A stretch of DNA of 64,000 bases from the NCBI GenBank assembly GCA_934796775.1, contig CAKVPH010000006.1, forward strand, positions 1 through 64,000. The letters are read 5' to 3'. The stretch comes from an uncultured Clostridia bacterium. GTDB lineage: Bacteria; Bacillota; Clostridia; Christensenellales; Borkfalkiaceae. Within the stretch, counting starts at the first letter, position 1. Each line of letters opens with the position of its first letter. The notes below the pieces were generated by a model, which was given only the letters and a program-made list of their open reading frames with translations, was not told the DNA's origin and searched no databases. Shown piece after piece: positions 44,247 to 53,724 of this stretch. A program made the translations under genes and the position numbers.

Positions 44247-45032
44247 TTATTTATCTTCGGTGGCGGGTAAATCGGGAGTCGTCTTTTTCTTGCGGCGCGG
44301 ATCTGGTTTCATTTCCGGCAGTAAGTTGTTGCGTTCGGGGTGTGTAAGCGCACCGTGAATGCGCTCTTTCGCAAAGGGAATTTCCTTTGAAATATCTCTT
44401 AAAAGCTCTTTAACGTATTGCCTTTGAGTGTGTTTGTCCGCAGGACATACATTTTTTAAAGTGGGCTTATCTTTCATGTAAGCCACAATATTTTTTTCTT
44501 CAATAAACAGCATGGGGCGAATTACGCTTATTCCCGTTTTTGAAAGGTAGGTTATAGGCTGAAAGGCAGAAAGGCGTCCTTCGTAAAACAGCGAAAGCAT
44601 AAAAGTCTCTATCAAATCGTCCGCATGATGCCCGAGTGCAAGTTTATTGCAGCCGTTTTTTAACGCCACTGTGTTAAGTGCGCCGCGGCGAAGTTTTGAA
44701 CAAAGACTGCAAGGGTTTGTTTCTTTTCGTATATCGAATAAAATCGCGCCTATGTCGGTTTTTTCAACGATGAACGGAATATCGCTTTTTTCGCATTCGG
44801 TTTTTAAACCTTCAAGTTTACTTTTATCGGTATCCTTAAACCCCATATCTATGGTTATGGCTATCGCTTCAAATTTTTTCGGATAAAACTTTTTAAGTGC
44901 CGAAAACAAATAGACCATAAGCAGACTGTCTTTGCCGCCCGAAAGCCCTATTGCTATTTTGTCGCCGTCCTCAATCATGCCGTAAGAGTCTATTGCACGG
45001 CGAAAGGGAGATAAAAGTTGCTGTAATGTCAT
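44247..45032 (-). CDS. TtcA-like tRNA thiolation enzyme
   Basis: 261 residues. PP-loop ATP pyrophosphatase motif GLSGGKDSLLMVYL, the CxxC pair PCSLCSKLRRGAL that holds an iron-sulfur cluster in TtcA, and ALGHHADDLIETFMLSLFYEG. TtcA makes 2-thiocytidine at position 32 of tRNAs. Firmicutes carry relatives of uncertain target, so exact modification is inferred. The C-terminus is Lys/Arg-rich and probably disordered. Confidence 0.85.
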   Translation of the reverse strand: MTLQQLLSPFRRAIDSYGMIEDGDKIAIGLSGGKDSLLMVYLFSALKKFYPKKFEAIAITIDMGFKDTDKSKLEGLKTECEKSDIPFIVEKTDIGAILFDIRKETNPCSLCSKLRRGALNTVALKNGCNKLALGHHADDLIETFMLSLFYEGRLSAFQPITYLSKTGISVIRPMLFIEEKNIVAYMKDKPTLKNVCPADKHTQRQYVKELLRDISKEIPFAKERIHGALTHPERNNLLPEMKPDPRRKKKTTPDLPATEDK

Positions 45033-45182
45033 AATTTGGCAAAAACTCCTTTTATTTTAAAAAAAAATATGTTATACTGTAATAAACAAGAATTTCATAC
45101 TGCGGGTTTTTATGCCGCACGAATATTTTTTATGGTAATATTATATCTTTTATAATAGCAAAAAACAAATAATTGAGGGGCT

Positions 45183-45872
45183 ATGGCAGATAATATAGTA
45201 CGTTTTTTATCTGAAATATTTAAAGACGAGCGTATTTTAACGCTTTTTGTGTCTTGTTTTCCGCTTATAGAGCTTAAAGGAGCTATTCCTATAGGTTTAA
45301 AAGCGGGGCTTAGTTTGCCCGTTTCGGCATTCCTTGCATATCTTGGTTCTACGCTCGTGTGCATTCCGCTGTTTTTTTTGCTTATTCCTATATTCAACTT
45401 GCTAAAAAAAATAAAGCCGATAAAAAAACTCGTTGAAAAAATAGAAGCAGTGCTTTACGGCAAGGCGGAAAAACTTGCAATAAACGCTAAAAAAGGGTTA
45501 GACCTAAAAAGTATGAGCGAGGACGAAAAGCAAAAGCGAACTATAAACGTGCTAAAAAAGGCTCTTTTATTGTTTGTTGCCGTGCCGTTTCCCGTAACAG
45601 GAGTGTGGACGGGAACCGCTATCGCGGTATTTTTAGGATTAAAGTTTAAAGACGCAATCTTTGCTCTTTCTGTCGGCAACCTTATTGCGGGCGGAATAAT
45701 AACCTTGCTTACGTTTATCGCCGCGGATTATATAGATATGATAATCTATTGCCTTATGGCTTTAGCTATAATAATGCTTGTGATTTTTATTATAAAAATC
45801 GCGCGTTCGCCCGAAAAAGAATCTAAAGGTCAAGATAACTCCGATTTAAAAAACAAAACAATGCAAAAATAA
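45183..45872 (+). CDS. Small multidrug export family membrane protein (COG2426)
   Basis: 229 residues with about five membrane segments. Family motifs ELKGAIPIGLKAGLSLPVSAFLAYLGST and FVAVPFPVTGVWTGTAIAVFLGLKFKDA match the COG2426/PF06695 proteins. Despite the family name, transport of drugs has little direct support. ATG preceded by GAGGGG. The C-terminus is charged and cytoplasmic. Confidence 0.88.
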   Translation: MADNIVRFLSEIFKDERILTLFVSCFPLIELKGAIPIGLKAGLSLPVSAFLAYLGSTLVCIPLFFLLIPIFNLLKKIKPIKKLVEKIEAVLYGKAEKLAINAKKGLDLKSMSEDEKQKRTINVLKKALLLFVAVPFPVTGVWTGTAIAVFLGLKFKDAIFALSVGNLIAGGIITLLTFIAADYIDMIIYCLMALAIIMLVIFIIKIARSPEKESKGQDNSDLKNKTMQK

Positions 45873-45915
45873 CCGATAAACTAAACGCCTGGCGAAAAAG
45901 CGGAAAAAACAAAAA

Positions 45916-46635
45916 ATGAACCAAGAAGATAAATTTTTAAGTTTAATAAAACAAAGTAAAAAAATAGTATTTTTCGGCGGGGCGGGAGTGTCAACCGAAA
46001 GCGGTATTCCCGATTTCCGCTCGCAGGACGGACTTTACAATCAAAAATACGCATATCCGCCCGAAACTATTTTATCGCACGATTTTTTTGTAAATAACCC
46101 GCGCGAGTTTTACAGGTTTTATTTTGATAAAATGATATATAAATGGGCAAAACCCAACGCTGCGCATTTAAAACTTGCGCAAATGGAGCAAAAAGGAAGA
46201 TTAAGCGGCGTTATAACTCAGAATATAGACGGGTTACATACTTTGGCAGGCAGTAAAAACGTATGCGAACTCCACGGGAGTGTTTACCGCAATTATTGCG
46301 AAAGATGCGGCAAGTTTTATTCGCTTGACGATATTTTAAAACAAGCCCCCGCCGTTCCGCATTGTTCGTGCGGCGGAATAATAAAGCCCGACGTAGTTTT
46401 ATACGGCGAGTCGCTCGATAATAAAGTGATTCAAAAATCGCTTGATTTAATTACGTCGTGCGATTTATTGATCGTCGGCGGGACAAGCCTTAACGTCTAT
46501 CCCGCAGCGGGACTTATAACGTATACAAAAGCTCCCATTGCGCTTATAAACAAGAGCCAAACACCTTACGACGAAAATGCCGAAGTGGTTGTTAATCAAC
46601 CTATAGGCGAGGTTTTTTCTAAAATAGAGTTATGA
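45916..46635 (+). CDS. cobB: SIR2 family NAD-dependent protein deacylase
   Basis: 239 residues. GGAGVSTESGIPDFRS, TQNIDGLH, catalytic ELHGSVYRNYC (His), a four-Cys zinc site (CERCG and CSCGG), VVLYGESL and GGTSLNVYPAAG all match class U/III sirtuins. It removes acyl groups from lysines using NAD. Its stop overlaps the queH start (ATGA), so the two are translationally coupled. Confidence 0.94.
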   Translation: MNQEDKFLSLIKQSKKIVFFGGAGVSTESGIPDFRSQDGLYNQKYAYPPETILSHDFFVNNPREFYRFYFDKMIYKWAKPNAAHLKLAQMEQKGRLSGVITQNIDGLHTLAGSKNVCELHGSVYRNYCERCGKFYSLDDILKQAPAVPHCSCGGIIKPDVVLYGESLDNKVIQKSLDLITSCDLLIVGGTSLNVYPAAGLITYTKAPIALINKSQTPYDENAEVVVNQPIGEVFSKIEL

Positions 46636-47264
46636 AAACCGATTTTGAAAGCAAAAGAAAAGAGCAGATAGAACTATTCGGCAAAGGCAAAAAACTATTG
46701 CTTCATGCGTGTTGCGCGCCTTGTTCTACCGCTTGCATAGAAAGGCTTATAGAAGATTTTGATATTACGGTTTATTTTTATAACCCGAATATGGATAGTA
46801 AAGAAGAGTATGAAAAGCGCGCGGAAGAGATAAAAAGATTTTTATCCGTTGCTTATAAGGATAAAGTCGGGCTTATTACCGAAGACTATTTGCCGAGCGA
46901 GTATTTAAATGCAGTAAACGGTCTTGAAAATCAGCCCGAAGGCGGCGCAAGGTGCGAAAAATGTTTTTATCTGCGTCTTAAAAAAACTGCGGAGTACGCG
47001 CAAAAAAACTCGTTTGACTTTATAACCGCAACGCTTACCGTAAGCCCGTATAAAAACGCTAAGCTTATAAACCAAGTTGGCGAAAGTGTTTGCGAAAATT
47101 CTGCGATAAAATGGCTTTATTCTGATTTTAAAAAGGCAAACGGATATTTAAGATCTATTGAACTTTCAAAATTATTCGGGCTTTACCGGCAAAATTATTG
47201 CGGGTGCGTTTTTTCTAAAAACGAACGCGAAAAGCAAATGGAAGATAGGTGTAGCAAAACATAA
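46632..47264 (+). CDS. queH: Epoxyqueuosine reductase QueH
   Basis: 210 residues. HACCAPCSTACIERL, YNPNMDSKEEYEKR, GGARCEKCFYLRLKKTAEYA and FRQNYCGC-like YRQNYCGCVFS contain the cysteines that bind metal/iron-sulfur in QueH (formerly DUF208). Last step in queuosine formation in tRNA anticodons, replacing the B12-dependent QueG. Overlaps the SIR2 gene by 4 bp. Confidence 0.93.
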   Translation: MKTDFESKRKEQIELFGKGKKLLLHACCAPCSTACIERLIEDFDITVYFYNPNMDSKEEYEKRAEEIKRFLSVAYKDKVGLITEDYLPSEYLNAVNGLENQPEGGARCEKCFYLRLKKTAEYAQKNSFDFITATLTVSPYKNAKLINQVGESVCENSAIKWLYSDFKKANGYLRSIELSKLFGLYRQNYCGCVFSKNEREKQMEDRCSKT

Positions 47265-47287
47265 AAGCCCGCCTATAAGTCGATTAT
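47263..47287 (+). repeat. Dispersed repeat copy after queH
   Basis: AAAAGCCCGCCTATAAGTCG followed by ATTAT, overlapping the queH stop codon by two bases. Shares 19 identical bases with the copy inside murG. Confidence 0.85.
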
Positions 47288-47312
47288 TACACGTTTAAGG
47301 ACAAAAAATTAC

Positions 47313-48575
47313 ATGTTAAAAATAAAAACGGTCGATAAAAAATCGTACGGCAGAAGGCAGCTCGGACTTGAACCGGGCGACGCGATTATTTCTTTTGACG
47401 GATACAAAACGCAAGACCTTTTAGATTACGTTTATTACGACGCAAAAGAATGTTTTACGATGGAAGTTTTTACCAAGGACGGCGAAACCGTTACGGTAGA
47501 CGTTGATAAATACGAAGACGAAAGTTTAGGACTTACTTTTGTAGACGACGGATTAAAGATAAAAACCTGTTTAAACGATTGTATATTCTGCTTTGTCCGG
47601 CAGATGCCCGCAGGTATGCGCCCGTCGCTTTACGTTAAAGACGACGATTACCGCCAAAGTTTATTGTACGGAAATTTCGTTACGCTTACAAACGTTACCG
47701 ACGAAGAACTTGAAAGAATGGTTCGTCTGCAATTTTCGCCGCTCTATGTTTCCGTTCAGACTATGAACGGCGAGCTTAGAAAAAAAATGCTCAACAACAG
47801 ATTTGCCGATAAAATAATTTATCAGCTTAAACGGCTTGAAGAAGGCAAAATTGCCGTAAATGCGCAGGTGGTTTTAGTTAAGGGCGTGAACGACGGCAAG
47901 GAACTCGATTACACGATAGACGAATTATATAAATTAAAAAACATAGTTTCTGCGGCGGTCGTGCCGTGCGGAATTACGCGTTTCCGCGAAGGTCTATATC
48001 CGATAGAAGATATTGATAAAGAGTACGCCCGCTCGGTTATAGCTCAGGTTGAAAGTGCTAATAAACGACACGGAGGTTCACTTATTCAACTTGCGGACGA
48101 GTTTTTCTTTAAAGCGGATTTGCCGCTTCCGCCCGCCGAGTATTACGGTGATTTCGTGCAGGTTGAAAACGGCGTGGGTATGAGCGTCAAGTTTTTGCAG
48201 ACGGTTCAAAACATAATTGATTCAGGCAAACGACTTTTAAAAAGCGGTAAATATTTAACAGTATGCGGCACGAGCGTTTATAAATTTATGTTAAAAGTTT
48301 TAAGCTCGTTTGAAAAGGCATGGGAAGGCGTAGCTATTTCGCTTCTTCCGGTTGAAAATAAATTCTTCGGTCCTACCGTAAACTGTACGGGGCTGCTGGT
48401 CGGAAACGATATTTTAAACGCCGTAAAGCTATGCGGTATTTCCTACGACACGCTTCTCATTCCGAGCAACTGCCTTATGATGGGCGAAGATAAATTTTTA
48501 GACGATATGACTTTATCCGAGCTTTCCGAAAAACTCGGGAAACCCGTTTTAAGGTGGGTTATAAGCGAAGATTAA
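47313..48575 (+). CDS. DUF512 family radical SAM-like protein with PDZ-like N-terminus
   Basis: 420 residues. N-terminal PDZ-like part (GLEPGDAIISFDG), then the family signature CLNDCIFCFVRQMPAGMR (CxxxCxxC) and SLYVKDDDYRQSLLYGNFVTLTN. The C-terminal DUF512 part follows (FGPTVNCTGLLVGNDI, LLIPSNCLMMGEDKFLDD). Function is unproven. In Firmicutes this gene is commonly next to der, as here, which hints at a role tied to ribosome assembly or membrane-lipid steps. Confidence 0.9.
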   Translation: MLKIKTVDKKSYGRRQLGLEPGDAIISFDGYKTQDLLDYVYYDAKECFTMEVFTKDGETVTVDVDKYEDESLGLTFVDDGLKIKTCLNDCIFCFVRQMPAGMRPSLYVKDDDYRQSLLYGNFVTLTNVTDEELERMVRLQFSPLYVSVQTMNGELRKKMLNNRFADKIIYQLKRLEEGKIAVNAQVVLVKGVNDGKELDYTIDELYKLKNIVSAAVVPCGITRFREGLYPIEDIDKEYARSVIAQVESANKRHGGSLIQLADEFFFKADLPLPPAEYYGDFVQVENGVGMSVKFLQTVQNIIDSGKRLLKSGKYLTVCGTSVYKFMLKVLSSFEKAWEGVAISLLPVENKFFGPTVNCTGLLVGNDILNAVKLCGISYDTLLIPSNCLMMGEDKFLDDMTLSELSEKLGKPVLRWVISED

Positions 48576-48698
48576 ATCCGGCGTGCTTTTTAAGCTCATA
48601 TATCAGGCTGTTTAAGCGCATACGTTAAAGCTCGTATATCAAATATTATATAACTAAAACGCAATAAACACTAAAAAATAATTTACGGATGTGATAAA

Positions 48699-50018
48699 AT
48701 GAAACCTATAGTTGCAATAGTAGGAAGACCTAACGTTGGCAAATCCACGTTATTCAACAGAATAACCGGTAAGAAGATTTCCATAGTAGAAGATAAACCC
48801 GGAGTTACCCGTGACAGAATTTATTCAGATGCCGAATGGTGCGGGCATACGTTCACGCTTGTGGATACCGGCGGTATAGAACTCAAAAGCGAAGACGAGA
48901 TGTGGCGTCATATCAAAAAACAGGCGGAAATAGCCATCGAAACTGCCGATGTAATAGTGCTTTTGTGCGACGTTAAAAGCGAAATTACAGCTTCCGACTA
49001 CGACGTTGCGGACATGCTTCGCCGCAGCAAAAAACCCGTGGTTCTGGCAGTTAATAAGCTTGATAATTACAAGATCGAAAAACTTTTTGAATATTACAAT
49101 TTAGGTCTTGGCGAGCCTTTTGGTATTTCGTGCGAGCAGGCAACGGGAATAGGCGATCTTTTAGACGAGGTATGTTCAAACTTTAAAAAGATCGAAGAAG
49201 AAAACGAAGAAGGCGAAGACGAAGCCATAAAAATAGCGGTAGTCGGCAAACCTAATGCGGGCAAAAGCAGCCTTGTAAATAAACTTTTGGGATACGACAG
49301 AACTATCGTTTCAAATATTTCCGGCACCACGCGCGACGCAATAGATACGCCTTTTACCGTTGACGGCAAAAAATATATTTTAATCGATACCGCGGGAATA
49401 AGAAAGAAAAAAGCAGTTGACGAAGATATCGAGTATTACAGCGTAATCCGTGCGCTCGGCGCGATTCGCCGTGCGGATATAAGCCTTGTTGTTGTTGACA
49501 GTAAGGAGGGACTTTGCGAACAGGACGTTAAAATTTGCGGATACGTTCACGAACAGGGCAAACCTTCGGTTATTGTAATGAACAAATGGGATCTTATCGA
49601 AAAAGATACCAACACTATAAACGAGTTCAAGAAAAAACTCGACGCGGATCTTGCCTTTATGGATTATTATCAGGCTGTTTACGTTTCGGCAAAGAGCGGG
49701 CAGAGAGTGGATAAAATTTTAAAAACTGCGCTTGTTTCTTACGAAAACGCACATAGAAGAGTTACAACCGGTACTTTAAACGACCTTATAGGCGATGCGG
49801 TAAGAACTACAAACCCGCCGTCTAAAAACGGTAAACGCTTAAAGATCTACTATTCTACGCAGGACGGAGTTGCTCCGCCGCGTTTCGTTATTTTTGTAAA
49901 CGACAGTACGCTCGTGCATTTCTCGTATAAGCGTTACCTTGAAAACGTTATAAGGCATGCGTTTGACTATTCGGGTACGCCTATAAGATTGTATTTCAGA
50001 GAGCGCGACGAAGAGTAA
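48699..50018 (+). CDS. der: Ribosome assembly GTPase Der (EngA)
   Basis: 439 residues. Two GTPase domains in tandem: G1 GRPNVGKST (8-16) with DTGG and NKLD, then GKPNAGKSS with DTAGIRKK and NKWD. A C-terminal KH-like domain (GVAPPRFVIFVND, GTPIRLYFRERDE) follows. Essential GTPase for 50S subunit maturation. It lies between the DUF512 gene and plsY, a conserved Firmicutes order. Confidence 0.97.
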   Translation: MKPIVAIVGRPNVGKSTLFNRITGKKISIVEDKPGVTRDRIYSDAEWCGHTFTLVDTGGIELKSEDEMWRHIKKQAEIAIETADVIVLLCDVKSEITASDYDVADMLRRSKKPVVLAVNKLDNYKIEKLFEYYNLGLGEPFGISCEQATGIGDLLDEVCSNFKKIEEENEEGEDEAIKIAVVGKPNAGKSSLVNKLLGYDRTIVSNISGTTRDAIDTPFTVDGKKYILIDTAGIRKKKAVDEDIEYYSVIRALGAIRRADISLVVVDSKEGLCEQDVKICGYVHEQGKPSVIVMNKWDLIEKDTNTINEFKKKLDADLAFMDYYQAVYVSAKSGQRVDKILKTALVSYENAHRRVTTGTLNDLIGDAVRTTNPPSKNGKRLKIYYSTQDGVAPPRFVIFVNDSTLVHFSYKRYLENVIRHAFDYSGTPIRLYFRERDEE

Positions 50019-50163
50019 AAGAGTAAAAATATATAGAAAAAAAATATTTTTTCAGCGCAGTAATGCCGTATGCATTTTGAGTTTTTAAAAACCTTATATT
50101 GTCGCTTAAAATATGTTGCTTAAGAGAAAAATTTTGATATAAAGCAAAAAAGGAAAACGCGGA

Positions 50164-50967
50164 ATGAAAATGTATTTTACCGATTTGTGGTGGGGATTTT
50201 TATTGCTCGCAATAGGCTCGTACTTTTTAGGTAACGTGAATTTTGCAAGAATAATTTCCGGCGCGAAAAAAAAAGATATAACAAAAATCGGGAGCGGTAA
50301 TCCCGGCACTATGAATATGAGCCGTGAATTCGGACTTAAAATCGGGCTTTTAACGCTTTTATTAGACGTGTTAAAGGGCGTTATACCTGCGCTTACGGCA
50401 AGGCTGATATTTGGCGGAATGTATTTTGGCAGCACTAATCTTGAAATATGCGAAACCGCACAATATATAGCAGGTTTTTTTGTGGTGCTCGGGCATATTT
50501 ATCCCGTTATCTTTGGCTTTAAAGGCGGAAAGGGTATAGCTACCACGATAGGCGTGTTTTTGGTGGGCGAGTGGTATATAACGCTTATTTTTGCGGCGAT
50601 TGCTATTATTTATATTTTAATTACAGAAATGGGATCTATGGGATCGTTTATTGCAACCGCGCCGCCGGCTATTGCCGCACTTATACGACTTTATCGGTTG
50701 GGTTTTGAAAACGAACCCGATTTTGAATACGGCTTAGTGTTTTTCTCGGTTACCATGCTTTTAATAGCCGGCATAATACTTTTAACCTGGCTCGCGCACA
50801 GGCAGAACATAAAAAGACTGCTTGCGGGCGAAGAACACGAAACCGGCTGGATAGATATGATTCGCAAAGCTAAAATAAAACGAAAGCAAAATAAAGCGAA
50901 CAAAACGGCTGAAAAAAATAATTTTGCGCTTAAAAATGCAGAAAAACAAGAAAACGGAGATAAATAA
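50164..50967 (+). CDS. plsY: Glycerol-3-phosphate acyltransferase PlsY
   Basis: 267 residues, several membrane segments. PlsY motifs: GNVNFARIISG, GSGNPGTMNMSR (usual GSGNxGATN), GFKGGKGIATTIGVF. Transfers acyl from acyl-phosphate to glycerol 3-phosphate, the first step of phospholipid synthesis. It is longer than usual (about 200) because of extra residues between helices and a Lys/Asn-rich C-terminal tail. Follows der. Confidence 0.92.
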   Translation: MKMYFTDLWWGFLLLAIGSYFLGNVNFARIISGAKKKDITKIGSGNPGTMNMSREFGLKIGLLTLLLDVLKGVIPALTARLIFGGMYFGSTNLEICETAQYIAGFFVVLGHIYPVIFGFKGGKGIATTIGVFLVGEWYITLIFAAIAIIYILITEMGSMGSFIATAPPAIAALIRLYRLGFENEPDFEYGLVFFSVTMLLIAGIILLTWLAHRQNIKRLLAGEEHETGWIDMIRKAKIKRKQNKANKTAEKNNFALKNAEKQENGDK

Positions 50968-50968
50968 A

Positions 50969-51820
50969 ATGCAATTTGTAACAATAAAAAACGACTTTTT
51001 GGAAGTTAAAATATATTTACTCGGTGCCGAAATCAAGAGCGTAAAAAAAGACGGAGTCGAACGTATTTTTACGGGTGATGAAAAATTCTGGCACGGCAGC
51101 GCGCCTATTCTTTTCCCTGTTGCAGGTTCTTTAAAAGACGGCTGTTATTACTATAAAGGGCAAAAATACGAACTCGGCTCGCACGGTTTTGCAAGAAAAA
51201 AGACGTTTGAAGTTTTTTCTTTATCAGAAACTTGCGCAACGTTTTTGTTAAAATCCGACGAGCAGACGAAAATTTCGTACCCGTTCGATTTTAATTTCTT
51301 TGTTACATATAGTCTGAAAAATAGTTCGCTTAAAGTTACTTATAAAATAGAAAATAAATCGCAAACGGAAATGTGGGCGTTATTCGGTTGCCATGAATCC
51401 TATGCTATAAGCGGAGATATTTCCGAGTATTTTGTAGAGTTTGAAAAGGACGAAAATCTTTTGTCGCGAGTGGTGGAAAGAGCTGCGCTCGTAGGCGATA
51501 ATTATGATGATTTTGGTAAAAATACGCGCTTATTAAAGCTTACGCCTAACGTATTTGCTCACGATACGGCAATTTTTACGGATATACGCTCGCGCAAAGT
51601 AACTTTAAAAAAGGGCGATCAAAAACAAGCGGAACTTGAATTTGATACAAAAAATCTGCTTATCTGGACTGTTCCGGACGCACCGTTTGTCTGCCTTGAA
51701 GCCTGGCAGAATTATCCCGACACTTTGTATACCGACGGCGATATTTTAAAAAAGGACGGCGTAATAATTATTCCCGCGGGTTCTTTTATAAAAAACGAAC
51801 ATATGATAACCTATTGTTGA
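50969..51820 (+). CDS. Galactose mutarotase-like (aldose 1-epimerase family) protein
   Basis: 283 residues from ATG 50969, one base after the plsY stop with CGGAGA upstream; the longer frame starts inside plsY. Mutarotase-fold pattern: LLGAEIKSVKKDG, APILFPVAGSLKDGCYYYKG, GSHGFARKK, and FVCLEAWQN near the end (catalytic Glu). The family includes YihR- and Bacillus YeaD-like proteins that act on free or phosphorylated sugars. Substrate unknown. Confidence 0.85.
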   Translation: MQFVTIKNDFLEVKIYLLGAEIKSVKKDGVERIFTGDEKFWHGSAPILFPVAGSLKDGCYYYKGQKYELGSHGFARKKTFEVFSLSETCATFLLKSDEQTKISYPFDFNFFVTYSLKNSSLKVTYKIENKSQTEMWALFGCHESYAISGDISEYFVEFEKDENLLSRVVERAALVGDNYDDFGKNTRLLKLTPNVFAHDTAIFTDIRSRKVTLKKGDQKQAELEFDTKNLLIWTVPDAPFVCLEAWQNYPDTLYTDGDILKKDGVIIIPAGSFIKNEHMITYC

Positions 51821-51827
51821 TTTCATA

Positions 51828-52547
51828 ATGGAAACGAGAAAAAGTCTGCCTATAAGGCGATTATCGCTATATTTATTTGTCGGTGCGGAGCTTTTGATAT
51901 ATCTTTTGTTTATGGCACAAGATATGTTGCGCAATGCGGATACCTCAAAACTAAAATATGCGTCTGTCTGTCTTTGTTTTGTTTTTTCATTATTGTGGGA
52001 AAAGTCAAATTTAAAGGATAACGCCATTGTAAGCGCGGCTTTTGTTTTTACGCTTATTGCGGACGTGTTTTTGCTTTTAAAAAACGATAAGTACGAAGCG
52101 GGCATAATAAGTTTTTTAGTAGTTCACTTGCTTTATCTTATAAGGCTGTTGCTTTTTGTTCATGATTTTAAAGATTTCGACAATGCGTCGGAAAAAGTAA
52201 ATTTCAAAGCGTTTAAGTTGATTAATATCGTCCGCGTTGCGGTTATGGTTTTACTTCCGCTTGTTATTTATCTGTTTTTAAATGATTATTTTACGGCTGC
52301 TAATATCCTTGCGGGCGAATGCTATTGCATGCTTGCAGGCAACGCCGTACTTTGTTTTTGCTTTTTAAAAAATAAAAAAATGAGCGTTTTCGGTATTGCA
52401 CTCATATTGTTTGCGCTTTGCGATTTTTGCGTTGGGGCGTTCAATATTTTCAGCCGCGGATTCATCTATGAATTTTCGTCTGTAATGATGTGGGGATTTT
52501 ATCTCCCGTCGCAGGTTCTAATATGTTTATCGTCGGTGGCGTTTTAA
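51828..52547 (+). CDS. Polytopic membrane protein, possibly YhhN-like
   Basis: 239 residues with about seven membrane segments. TLIADVFLLLKND and WGFYLPSQVLICLS resemble the YhhN/TMEM86 (lysoplasmalogenase-like) pattern, but weakly. The first codons (METRKSLPIRRLSLY) are largely made of a dispersed repeat copy at 51839-51867, and there is no clear Shine-Dalgarno site, so the true start could lie elsewhere. Confidence 0.7.
   Translation: METRKSLPIRRLSLYLFVGAELLIYLLFMAQDMLRNADTSKLKYASVCLCFVFSLLWEKSNLKDNAIVSAAFVFTLIADVFLLLKNDKYEAGIISFLVVHLLYLIRLLLFVHDFKDFDNASEKVNFKAFKLINIVRVAVMVLLPLVIYLFLNDYFTAANILAGECYCMLAGNAVLCFCFLKNKKMSVFGIALILFALCDFCVGAFNIFSRGFIYEFSSVMMWGFYLPSQVLICLSSVAF
51839..51867 (+). 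repeat. Dispersed repeat copy within the first codons of the membrane protein gene
   Basis: AAAAAGTCTGCCTATAAGGC followed by GATTATCGC. One base differs from the core (AAGTCG to AAGGCG). GCGATTATCGC is itself palindromic. Confidence 0.85.
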
Positions 52548-52629
52548 AAAAAATCAGCTTAAAATTGTATTGTAAAAAACATCTATAGTTGCGTTAATGA
52601 ACTTATAGCCTAACATTTGGAGGAAAAAT

Positions 52630-53328
52630 ATGAATAACGCTTCGGTAAAAACAAGTAAGATTTATTCAATCTGTTTAATCGTCGTACTGCTCGTGTTTAT
52701 AATAGCTTTTGCTTTTGCATTGCCCATATGGTTTCGCCCGTTTTACTACTGGCAGATAGACGGGCTTGACTTAGAAAACTATTCGGGTTTTACGCGCGAG
52801 CAGATAATTACTGCGTACGATGACGTTTTAAACTATCTTAATTTCGGCACGCCGTTTAAAACGGGCGAGCTTAAATATTCGGAATCCGGTAAGAGCCATT
52901 TTGAAGATTGTAAAGTTTTGTTCGATCTTGATACCTGGGGATTTATAATTTCCGGCGTTCTTTTAATTGCCGCCGCGCTTTTATATAAGTTCAAAGTGAT
53001 TCGTCCTGCAAAACTGCTTAAATTCGACTTTTATTTTTATACCGGCATTGCGGGAGTCGTAATTCCCGTAGTTGCGGGCATAGCCATTGCTTCCGACTTT
53101 GAAAACGCTTTTACCTTATTTCATAAGCTGTTTTTCCCCGGTAAGGAAAACTGGCATTTCGACTGGTATAAAGATCAGATAATCCGCATATTGCCCGAAG
53201 AATTTTTTATGCGCTGCGGAATACTTATAATCGCGGTGTGGTTTGGCGCATGCCTTGCTCTGCTTATAACGGCAATAGTAAAACGTCGCCGTGCAATAAA
53301 AGCCGAATTAACCGAAGAACAAGCTTAA
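52630..53328 (+). CDS. TIGR01906/DUF1461 family membrane protein
   Basis: 232 residues. Four membrane segments. The extracytoplasmic loop carries FTREQIITAYDDVLNYL, TGELKYSESGKSHFEDCKVLF, the recognisable DUF1461 pattern. Function unknown; common in Firmicutes. Strong GGAGG before the ATG. The preceding gap (52573-52613) has a weak relative of the dispersed repeat (CTATAGTT ... AACTTATAG). Confidence 0.85.
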   Translation: MNNASVKTSKIYSICLIVVLLVFIIAFAFALPIWFRPFYYWQIDGLDLENYSGFTREQIITAYDDVLNYLNFGTPFKTGELKYSESGKSHFEDCKVLFDLDTWGFIISGVLLIAAALLYKFKVIRPAKLLKFDFYFYTGIAGVVIPVVAGIAIASDFENAFTLFHKLFFPGKENWHFDWYKDQIIRILPEEFFMRCGILIIAVWFGACLALLITAIVKRRRAIKAELTEEQA

Positions 53329-53355
53329 AAAAATAAAAGCCATACAGAAGCATAT

Positions 53356-53601
53356 AAAAAGCTGCCGCAATTTTTTTGCGACAGCTTAAAAAAAATCAAT
53401 ATATACCCGCCTGTGCCGTATAGAGCAAATCATAACCCGCTGTATAAAGCAGGTGGGTGCTACGCCTGCCGAATCTGGCTTCCTGTTTTAACGTGTTTGC
53501 TCAAAGACAGTAACACCAGGCTTTGCATATCGACATGGACAGTAAGCTCCCTATTTAATTTTGTGGATTACATTGCGCTCTACCTCGTACACCGCAGGCA
53601 C
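53356..53601 (-). ncRNA. Probable 6S RNA
   Basis: Minus-strand transcript of about 245 nt with its own promoter and terminator. The ends pair over a long interrupted stem: GCCTG with CAGGC, GTAGAGC with GCTCTAT, and GCAAT-GTAA-CC with GG-TTA-ATT-GC. A large central bubble follows. Its 3' side contains a small GCAGG/CCTGC hairpin, and the apical stem is GCTTaCTGT/ACAGgAAGC. That rod with a central bubble and a 3'-side hairpin is the 6S RNA plan, which mimics an open promoter and binds RNA polymerase. Terminator: AAGCTGTCGCAA/TTGCGGCAGCTT (53387-53359) plus T-run. Sequence identity was not checked against Rfam, so another structured RNA is possible. Confidence 0.6.
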
Positions 53602-53607
53602 AATTAA

Positions 53608-53636
53608 AGTATATCAAAAAAATGCGGAGCATGCAA
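53608..53636 (-). promoter_or_regulatory. Promoter of the probable 6S RNA
   Basis: On the minus strand TTGCAT (53636-53631), 17-bp spacer, TATACT (53613-53608). Predicted start near 53601, where the closing stem begins. Confidence 0.75.
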
Positions 53637-53724
53637 GCGTTTGCAAAAAATTTTGTGTGAAAATTTATCGGCGGCTTTTATGATACATAATTAGTATACG
53701 ATTTTACAAAAGAAGGGATATCTG

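Noticed and set aside
53413..53607. 64-codon plus-strand frame
   Set aside because: It coincides with the structured minus-strand RNA, has no ribosome-binding site, and is Cys/Arg-rich as expected from stem sequence.
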